From Miscanthus floridulus (taxonomy: Eukaryota > Streptophyta > Magnoliopsida > Poales > Poaceae), in the NCBI RefSeq assembly GCF_019320115.1, contig NC_089584.1:75826791-75890790 (forward strand): a DNA stretch of 64,000 bases. The letters run 5' to 3'. A model generated the notes under the pieces. It ran no database searches, was not told where the DNA came from, and saw only the letters and a program-made list of their open reading frames with translations. A program made the translations under genes and the position numbers. Numbering within the stretch: position 1 is the stretch's first letter; every line of letters begins with the position of its first letter. Of this stretch, positions 56,154 to 64,000 are shown in pieces.

Positions 56154-56377
56154 TGTAACACCCCTGGTGTTACGATCTTGTTTAGCACCAAGATTTAGAC
56201 ATAAGAAGATTTACCAAAATGATTTTCTCAGATTTTAAAATTTGACTTATCTCTAAAAGTGTCATTTTGGCAAATTATATTGAACAACGGGTAATTAGAT
56301 CCTAGATGTTTTGTTTCTACGAGTCAGTATGACATATGGACTAGTGTATGAAATGTGTAGAGGTTGGAATTAATTAG
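56154..56377 (+). mobile_element. 3' LTR start of the LARD-like element
   Basis: TGTAACACCCCTGGTGTTAC... matches 48036 onward for about 210 bp, then breaks at AATTAG where the SIRE-like LTR begins. The remainder should lie to the right of the window. Confidence 0.8.
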
Positions 56378-56872
56378 TGAAAGGACCTAGGATGCCGCCT
56401 AGAGGGGGGTGAATAGGCGTTTATGAAAATTAACACCTTTAAATGCGGAAATAATTAGAAAAAGGGAGTTTCCAAAATGGAAACTCCAAATTAAGAATAA
56501 TACCACCCTTCACAAGTTAGCCACAGAGTAAACAATATATAAAGAATATATCTAGAAGCTACAACCCTGCAACACAAAGTTAGAATAGAGAATAAATATT
56601 TTCAATACTGAGCTCTAATACCGGACGTGTCTGGTATACACGATTTCTACAGATCAGCCCCCAACTTGCTCCTTTCGATTTCTATCTTCAAACCAAACTG
56701 CAGCCACCTACTAGAGATGACAATATACACAGAGAGCCTGCACAAGAGCTAGAGCAACACAAATATCAAATGAAATGCGAATTGAGACACGATAATTGTT
56801 TTACCGAAGTTCGGACTCGTTTGAGTCCGACTCACCATTGAGGGGGCTGCGGGCGACCTAGCTGAAAGGTCC
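56378..56872 (-). mobile_element. SIRE/Maximus-like copia LTR piece
   Basis: Starts TGAAAGGACCTAGGATGCCG and CTAGAGGGGGGTGAATAG, the reverse complement of a SIRE-type LTR end. After 495 bp it is interrupted by a second, diverged element with the same end motif. The remainder is outside the window. Confidence 0.75.
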
Positions 56873-58810
56873 TAATGGCTAGAGGGGGGTGAATAGCCTA
56901 TTAAAATTTTCTACAACAACACTTAACAAACTGGTTAGACAATTATGAGGCAAAGCAAGTGTTGCGCTAGCCTACTAAAAATGCAAGCCACCTACCACAA
57001 TTCTAGTTTATATAGTTTCTATCCACACAATAGCTATGACACTACACTAAGTTAGTGTGCTCTCAAAAACTAACTAAAGAGCAACACTAACCAAACTAAC
57101 AAGCTCTCACAACTAGCTACACTAAAGAGCTTGACAACTAGTTTACGGTAATGTAAAGAGAGTGAGCAATTTATTTATACCGCCGTGTCGAAGAAGGAGC
57201 CAATCAATCACAAGAATGAATACCAATGAAGATCAATCACTTTGGAATCAAATGATGAACACAATGATTTTTTATCGAGGTTCACTTGCTTGCCGGCAAG
57301 CTAATCCTTGTTGTGGCGATTCACTCACTTGGAGGTTCACGCGCTAATTGGCTTCGCACGCTAAACCCTCAATAGGGTGCCGCACAACCAACACAAGATG
57401 AGGATCACACAAGCCACAAGCAATCCACTAGAGTACTTTTTGGCTCTCCACCGGGGAAAGGTCAAGAACCCCTCACAATCACCACGATCAGAGCCGGAGA
57501 CAATCACCACCCTCCGCTCAATGATCCTTGCTGCTCCAAGCCATCTAGGTGGTGGCAACCACCAAGAGTAACAAGCAAATCCCACAGCGAAACACGAACA
57601 CCAAGTGCCTCTAGATGCAAACACTCAAGCAATGCTCTTGGATTCTCTCCCAATCTCACAAAGATGATGAATCAATGATGGAGATGAGTGGGAGGGCTTT
57701 GACTAAGCTAACAAGGTTGCTATGTCAATGCAAATGGCCAAGAGAGTGAGCTCGAGCAGGCCATGGGTCTTAAATAGAAGCCCCCATGAAATAGAGCCAT
57801 TGTACCCCTTCACTAGGCACAACATGGGGTGACCGGATGCTCCGGTCAAATCGACCGGACGCTGGACCTTAGCGTCTGGTCACGCAATGCATGCCACGTG
57901 TCCCCTCTTCAAATGTTGATCGCATGATCTCAACGGTCAAGTGATGACCGGATGCAGCAGCTCAAAGTGACCGGACGCTGAGTGACCGGACGCTGAACCC
58001 TAGCGTCTGGTCATTTCTAGTAAGCATCCAGAGACGACTTTTCATGATCGGATGCGTCCGATCATGCTCGACCAGACACACCCAACGTCCGGTCACTCGG
58101 TGACTCCTCTATGCGCGACAATGTCAGTGTGACCAAATGCATCTAGCCAGCGTCCAGTCGTTTCAGCGCCAGCATCCGATCGATGACCGACGCTGCGCTT
58201 TTTCTGCTGCTACTGACCGGACACGCTGGTCCTTCAGAGACCAGCGTCCAGTCACTTATAGTGACCTCCATCTTTTCTATTTAGGGTGCCGGTGGCACCA
58301 GTAGACTATCCGCACTGTACGGGCGGACACTTCACCGGTGAAGTTCCTAACCATTACTCAAATGTGCCAACCATCAAGTGTATCACCTTGTGCACATGTA
58401 TTAGCATATTTTCACAAATATTTTCAAGGGTGTTAGCACTCCACTAGATCCTAAATGCATATGCAATGAGTTAGAGCATCTAGTGGCACTTTGATTAGCG
58501 CATTTTGATACGAGTTTCACCCCTCTTAATAGTACGGCTACCGAACCTAAATGTGATCACACTCGCTAAGTGTCTAGATCACCAAAACAAAATGGCTCCT
58601 ACCATTTATACCTTTGCCTTAAGCCTTTTGTTTTTCTCTTTCTTCTTTTCAAGTCCAAGCACTTGATCATCACCATGGCATCACCATCATCATGTCATGA
58701 TCTTCATTTGCTTCACCACGTGGAATGTGCTACCTATCTCATGGTCACTTGATAAACTAGGTTAGCACTTAGGGTTTCATCAATTCATCAAAACCAAACT
58801 AGAGCTTTCA
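56873..58810 (-). mobile_element. SIRE-like 3' LTR, 1938 bp
   Basis: Plus-strand ends TGAAAGGTCCTAATGGC and CTAGAGCTTTCA. Contains an array of GACCGGACGCT-type words (57830-58260). Most of it has no open frame of note. Confidence 0.85.
57830..58260. repeat. Array of direct and inverted GACCGGACGCT words
   Basis: About fifteen variants of TGACCGGACGCTG and its reverse complement (AGCGTC(C/T)(G/A)GTCA) are spread over 430 bp in both orientations, so many pairs can fold against one another. Confidence 0.75.
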
Positions 58811-58824
58811 ATCTCTCTCTTTTT
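58811..58824 (-). other. Polypurine tract of the SIRE-like element
   Basis: The minus strand reads AAAAAGAGAGAGAT directly before the LTR's TGAAAGCTC, the usual place and composition for plus-strand priming. Confidence 0.75.
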
Positions 58825-59934
58825 GGTAATTGATGACAACCCTTTCACAAAGATATGAATTGAAATTCAATTGAATCCATGTTACTTTCCCAAGCATATT
58901 TACCATGTGTAAAAGGATATGGACAAGTTTCATGAACCCCAGATGGTAGCAATTGCTCCCCCTACATATGTGCTAAGAGTTTGGATTGAAGCTTGCACAT
59001 ATGCTTAGATAGGAAATATAGGAGACATTGTCTACCAAATGATGCTAAGGTATAAAATATGGACCTTTGAAGCGTGATACCAATCGGAGTGCACCATTAT
59101 ACCATCCTTAGCACCATGGTTAGCTCGATACCACTTGGAAACACTTGGAAATGAAATCACTAGATAAACTTATGCATGCTAGATTTTCATTTCATCATTC
59201 AAACATATAACTAGCATACACCACACAAGCATGAATATTGAAATTTAAAACTTGTGCCATGCAAGCAAACATATGAAATGCACATTCAAATGCATCATAC
59301 AAGTTCATGAGCTTGCTCCCCCTACTTGTGTGCTTAAAATTCTAATTGATCTTTTTCCTTTGTCATATCTCTCCCCCTATGTCAAGTTCTCCCCCTTTGT
59401 TGTCTTTTCATAATCTTAGTACACTAATATCTTTGTTTTTCTCCCCATGTACTAATATCTTTGTTTTTCTCCCCCTTTGTCATCAATGACCACAAAGGTT
59501 CAAAATGTAGATAGGTTGAGATTATCAATGTCAATCAATGGGGTGAGGATTATATTCCTAAATTTGGTTCAAACTAGAAAGTTTGCCAAAGATATTTAAC
59601 TCGGTTTGATCCAAGGACAAGCTTCTTCATGCCTCCAAATAAGGGTTATCTTGTACCATGTTGAGTTAAACACTTAGAGCTCATTTTCTAGATCAAACAC
59701 TAGGTTTACAAGCCCACAAACATGTCATATGCTACCACTAGATCAAAATAAGCATAGAAGCAATAGTGGTGCCATATAATCATCAAATTCATTTGATTTT
59801 CATGAATGAGCCTATTAAATGTGAAAGATGTCTAGATGCACTAAACATGTCCATAGTAAGGATGTATGCCATGCGAATCAACTTTTACCTTGGATTGCTC
59901 GAAGGAGAGGCATGTCATATAAGTGGGGGGTGCA
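58825..59934. other. Noncoding stretch between pol and 3' LTR
   Basis: AT-rich with repeated CTCCCCC(T/A) words (58957, 59321, 59371-59400, 59471). No env-like or other protein is visible. SIRE-lineage elements often have a long region here. Confidence 0.55.
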
Positions 59935-61524
59935 TCAACACATATTTGAGAAATCCAATATGTTCAACTCATTCCTTAGCTTGCAAAACCTTTTCTCATC
60001 TAATGGCTTGGTGAATATATCGGCAAGTTGATCTTCGGTGCCTACACTCTCAGTGCAAATGTCCCCTTTTTGTTGGTGATCTCTTATGAAATGATGGCGG
60101 ACATCAATGTGCTTTGTTCTTGCATGTTGAACCGGATTGTTGGTCAACTTGATTGCACTCTCATTGTCACATAGCAATGGCACTTTCTTGAACTTGATTC
60201 CAAAGTCACTCAAAGTGGCCTTCATCCAAAGTACTTGTGCACAACAACTACCGGCGGATATGTATTCGACTTCGGTGGTTGATAATGCAATACTATTTTG
60301 CTTCTTTGATGACCATAAAACAAGTGATCTTCCCAACAATTGGCATGTGCCTGAGGTGCTCTTCCTTTCAACCTTGCATCCCGCATAATCTAAGTTGGAG
60401 TAACCAACTAGCTCAAACTTTGCTCCTTTGGGATACCACAAACCAACATTTAGTGTATGCTTCAAGTACCTCAATATTCTCTTTGAAGCCTTTAAATGAC
60501 TTTCTCTTGGTGAGGCTTGAAATCTTGCACACATGCATACACTAAACATGACATCCGGCCTTGATGTGGTCACATAGAGTAGGCTTCCAATCATAGACCG
60601 ATATATTTTTTGATCCACTATATTTAAACTTGCATCACTATCCAAGTTGCCATTGGTTCCCATTGGTGTGCTAATGGCCTTGCTATCACTTATGCCAAAC
60701 TTCTTGATCATGTCCTTGATATACTTGCCTTGACTCACAAATGTACCATTCTTTAATTGCTTGATTTGAAGACCAAGGAAGTTACTTAACTCTCCAATCA
60801 TGGACATCTCAAACTCATTAGCCATCATCTTTCCAAACTCATCACAAAAATCTTGATTGGTTGATCCAAATATGATGTCATCTACATAGATTTGCAACAC
60901 AAATAAATCTTTTCTAATCTTCTTGATGAAAAGAGTGGTGTCAACCTTGCCCATCATGAACCCTTTAGAGAGTAGGAAGTCCCTCAATCTCTCATACCAT
61001 GCTCTAGGTGCTTGCTTCAAGCCATACAATGCCTTCTTCAACTTGTACATATGGTCGGGCTTCTTGTCATCTTCAAAACCGGGAGGTTGCTCAACATATA
61101 CTTCTTCATTGATGTAACCATTGAGAAATGCACTCTTAACATCCATTTGATAGAACTTAATGTTGTGAGCATAAGCATATGCTAGCAAGATTCTAATAGC
61201 TTCCAATCTAGCAACCGGGGCATATGTTTCTCCAAAGTCAAGACCTTCAACTTGTGTATAGCCTTGTGCTACCAATCTTGATTTGTTTCTTACTACTATC
61301 CCATCTTGATCTTGCTTGTTTCTAAAGACCCATTTGGTTCCAGTCACATTGTGTCCCTTTGGTCTCTCTACTAATTCCCATACTTAATTTCTTATGAAAT
61401 TATTCAATTCTTCATGCAAAGCATTCACCCAATCAACATCCTTCAATGCTTCATCTATCTTCTTTGGTTCAATGGATGACACAAATGAGAAATGCTCACA
61501 AAATGAAGCCAATCTTGATCTTGT
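59935..61524 (-). pseudogene. SIRE-like reverse transcriptase and RNase H
   Basis: A 470-codon open stretch from 61347: [40 protein letters not shown] (catalytic Asp 69), [34 protein letters not shown] (YVDD 154-157), [20 protein letters not shown], then RNase [21 protein letters not shown] (Asn where the first catalytic Asp is usual), [20 protein letters not shown] and [20 protein letters not shown]. It ends [12 protein letters not shown]. In the same frame upstream lie TAA codons at 61386-61384 and 61527-61525, separating it from integrase. Confidence 0.92.
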
Positions 61525-62907
61525 TTATACACCTCTAGAAATATCACCAATAATAGTGTCCAATGAATGATCCCTTGCAATATTGGTTGGTTGGAGGATT
61601 GGAACTTGATTGCTTGCACTTGCTTGATCATTGGGTTGAGATGATGTACTAGCCACTTGATCTTGTTCATTATCATGAGAGCCACTTGTACTAACTTGAT
61701 TTGTATCATCTTGCACATTTGAGTTAGAGAGCACTTGGACTTGATCATCTTCATCATCACTCACTTGCCTAGGCCTCAATTCACCAACATTCATGTTCTT
61801 CATGGCATTTGAAAGTTGAATGCCTCTAACATCTTCCAAGTTCTCATTCTCTACTTGTGAACCATTGGTTTCATCAAATTCAACATCATGAACTTCCTCA
61901 AGAGTACCACTATCCAAATTCCAAACTCTATATGCTTTGCTTGTAGTGGAATAACCAAGTAGGAATCCTTCATCACATTTCTTGTCAAACTTGCCCAATC
62001 TAGTGCCTTTCTTCAAGATATAGCATTTGCAACCAAAGACCCAAAAATATGCAATGTTGGGCTTTCTACCATTCAAGAGCTCATTTGATGTCTTCTCTTT
62101 CAATGGGTGACAATAGAGACGGTTGCTACAATAGCAAGCCGTGTTGATAGCTTCGGCCCAAAAAGATTGACTAGCATTATACTCACTAAGCATAGACCTT
62201 GCCATATCAATGAGTGTTCTATTTTTCCTCTCAACAAGGCCATTTGATTGTGGAGTGTACTTGGCCAAGAATTGATGTCTAATTCCAAATTCATCACACA
62301 ACTCATCAATTCTAGTGTTCTTAAACTCACTACCATTGTCACTTCTAACTCTCTTGATGGTTGTTTCAAACTCAATGTGAATGTCCTTGACAAATGATTT
62401 GAATGTTGCAAACACATCACTTTTGTCCACTAGAAAGAATACCCATGTGTATTTAGTATAATCATCCACTATCACAAAGCCATATTTGTTACCACCGATG
62501 CTAGTGTATTGTGTTGGCCCAAACAAATCCATATGCAATAACTCAAATGCTTTACCAGTGCTCATCATGCTTTTCCTGGGATGGGTGTTTCCAACTTGTT
62601 TTCCGGCTTGACAAGAGCTACAAAGTTTATCTTTTTCAAATACAACATCTTTCAAGCCTCTAACCAAGTCATGCTTAACCAATCTATTCAATTGTTTTAT
62701 TCCAATATGACCAAGCCTTCTATGCCATAACCAACCCATGCTAGACTTAGTGAACAAGCATGTAGATAATCTAGCTTCACTAGCATTGAAATCAACCAAG
62801 TATAAATTCTCATATCTAAAGCCTTTGAAGATCAAGTTAGAGCCATCTACACTTATGATATCTACATCATCTACCCCAAATATGCATTTGAATCCAAGAT
62901 CACACAT
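61525..62907 (-). pseudogene. SIRE-like integrase, same frame as RT
   Basis: 460 codons: GAG-pre-integrase GWLWHRRLGHIGIKQLNRL (H62, H67), LCSSCQAGKQV (C96, C99), LLHMDLFGPTQYTSIGG (D127), KRVRSDNGSEFKNTRIDE (D190) and QSNGLVERKNRTLIDMARSM (E226), an intact D,D35E triad. The C-terminal linker is acidic and Q/S/N-rich. It stops at TAA 61527-61525 in ISRGV-stop. The integrase core itself looks undamaged. Confidence 0.92.
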
Positions 62908-63130
62908 TGAGTCATGGATAGCAAATTGAAGTTCAAGCTCTCTACTAGCAACGCATTGGATATGCTCATATCATTGGATATTGCAATCTTACCAAGCCCT
63001 TTGACCTTGCCTTTGCCATTGTCACCAAATGTGATACTATCATAACTATCATTGCCATTGGCGTTGATTGAGTTGAACATTCTTGCATCACCGGTCATGT
63101 GTTGAGTGCACCCACTATCAAGAACCCAAT
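62871..63130 (-). pseudogene. SIRE-like aspartic protease
   Basis: HWVLDSGCTQHMTGDARM holds the DSG active site, followed by FGDNGKGKVKGLGKIAISND and LVESLNFNLLSMTQ. A 1-2 base deletion near 62907 throws it out of frame with integrase (expected SMTQLCDLGFK). Confidence 0.82.
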
Positions 63131-63186
63131 GCCTTCCTCCAGCTTTGTAATTGACCTACAAAAGAAGATCAATTCTTTTTAGGTAC

Positions 63187-64000
63187 TCAAACTTGCTTGG
63201 GTCCTTGAAGGTTAGTTACTAAGCTCTTTGGTACCCAAATGGCTTTCTTCGTTGAGCCTATCCATGGTTTACCAATAAACTTAGCCTTCACACCATTTGT
63301 ACCCTTAGTAAGCACATAGAAAAAAATAATCTTAATTGAGGATACATTAGCATTTTTGCTCTTGTTTTTACATTCATGCTCTTTATGACCAACTTGCTTG
63401 CAACTAGTATAAAACCGAACATTGTTCTTCACAAAACTAGTCTTGTGAGGAGCAAAAGCTGCCTTGCCTTTCTTGGGGGTATAGCCCAATCCCTCTTTGT
63501 AGAGAGAAGCTCTTTGGCTACCCAAGAAGATAAGCAAGCGGTCCTCACCACCATAGGCCTTAGCTAAGGTGTGAGTGAGCTTATTGACCTCCTTCTTGAG
63601 GTTTTCATTCTTAACCATTAGTGAGGCATCACAAATGAAACCATTACTACTAGATGAGGTGGAAGTAGAAGTACTACAAGAAGGGTTAGTGGGAGCAACA
63701 ATGATAGGCATAGATAATGATTCATCAATTATATCGCAAGTTAAGCCTATATTACAAGTTTCAACATGCTTCTTTTTATTTTGCTCATCAAGCAAAAAGG
63801 AATGAGCTTTTTCAAGCTTCTAGTGAGCTTTGCCAAGCTTCTCATGGGCTTCCTCTAGCCTCTCATGAGTTGCTTTGAGCTCATCAAGGGCTTGCTTAAG
63901 GGCTTTTACCTCCTTATTCAAGCTCTTGCATTCCCTTCTCTTAATGTCAAAGTGTTCTTTGGCGTCTTCTAGTATGTCAAATAATTCATCTTTAGTAGGT
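63187..64000 (-). pseudogene. SIRE-like gag, C-terminal part, runs off right edge
   Basis: Contains a serine-rich stretch (PSCSTSTSTSSSSNGFICDA), NLKKEVNKLTHTLAKAYGGE and a zinc-knuckle position reading FYTSCKQVGHKEHECKNK, where the first Cys of CxxC is Tyr. A stop near 63810 (TAG in the plus TTCTAGTGAGC context) breaks it, and helical E/K-rich gag continues to the window end. A region with several frame changes joins it to protease. Confidence 0.75.

Larger units (their letters stand above)
48036..56377 (+). mobile_element. LARD-like retrotransposon, interrupted at its 3' LTR
   Basis: 5' LTR 48036-52652, primer-binding site 52655-52666, internal domain 52653-56153 (3501 bp), polypurine tract 56141-56153, 3' LTR from 56154, broken at 56377 by a SIRE-like LTR. 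LTR starts share GTGTTACGATCTTGTTTAGC; about 90% identical over 210 bp by eye. The 5' LTR lacks the first 13 bases (TGTAACACCCCTG) seen at 56154. LTRs of about 4.5 kb and a 3.5-kb domain without pol are the described LARD architecture. Confidence 0.75.
56873..64000 (-). mobile_element. SIRE/Maximus-like copia, extends past the right edge
   Basis: 3' LTR 56873-58810, polypurine tract, 1.1-kb noncoding region, then RNase H/RT, integrase, protease and gag on the minus strand up to the window end; the 5' LTR lies outside. Inserted in a related SIRE-like LTR. Pol carries two in-frame TAA codons and one frameshift, so it is defective, though otherwise well preserved. Confidence 0.9.

Overview
This window looks like nuclear DNA from a grass, most likely a panicoid/Andropogoneae species of the sugarcane, sorghum or Miscanthus type. 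That is inferred from the element families (Tourist, Stowaway and hAT MITEs, SIRE/Maximus-like copia, Tat-like gypsy, LARD-like elements, grass L1 LINEs) and from the GC-rich leaders. No bacterial or organellar genes are visible. I recognise only two host genes. They are paralogous, intronless receptor-like proteins (LRR-RLPs of the Cf/EIX immune-receptor class), transcribed away from each other. RLP1 (1828-4620, minus) is open from start to stop. RLP2 (20123-46357, plus) is broken into three pieces by transposon insertions.

Layout. 1-1040: 5' end of a minus-strand Ty3/gypsy element that runs off the left edge (LTR, primer-binding site, start of gag). 1828-4830: RLP1 and its promoter. 4973-6250: MITEs and a LINE tail. 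6317-17812: an L1-type LINE that received (a) an opposite-strand, internally deleted LINE (6461-7915, 12-bp target duplication) and (b) a gypsy fragment (about 8892-16603), which itself received a complete copia element (9961-16103, target duplication GTTTA). 17813-20122: two MITEs, a duplicated RLP2 leader, a 36-bp minisatellite and a Tourist MITE next to the RLP2 TATA box.

20123-46357: RLP2. Its first gap is a minus-strand copia element (20322-36268, target duplication CGATA), whose gag was hit by a 10.3-kb Tat-like element with 1553-bp LTRs (24659-34921, target duplication CTTTG). That element carries a short gag on one strand, an antisense spliced-looking coiled-coil ORF on the other, and no polymerase. 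The second gap is a 7.4-kb insertion with TG...CA ends and target duplication CCTCC (37418-44835), probably a giant solo LTR. 48036-56377: a LARD-like element (LTR about 4.6 kb, internal domain 3.5 kb). It is interrupted by a SIRE-like LTR piece (56378-56872), which is interrupted in turn by a second SIRE-like copia (56873 to beyond 64000).

The nesting gives a relative order of events, and LTR divergence judged by eye agrees with it: the copia in RLP2 differs by about 8% between its LTRs, the Tat-like element inside it by about 7%, and the copia nested in the LINE by about 4%. The picture is a small immune-receptor cluster with one intact and one decayed copy, expanded several-fold by nested retrotransposons. 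I see no rRNA, tRNA or CRISPR array, and no functional system beyond the receptor gene. Boundaries given to the base rest on target duplications or LTR ends I could read; those marked 'about' do not.
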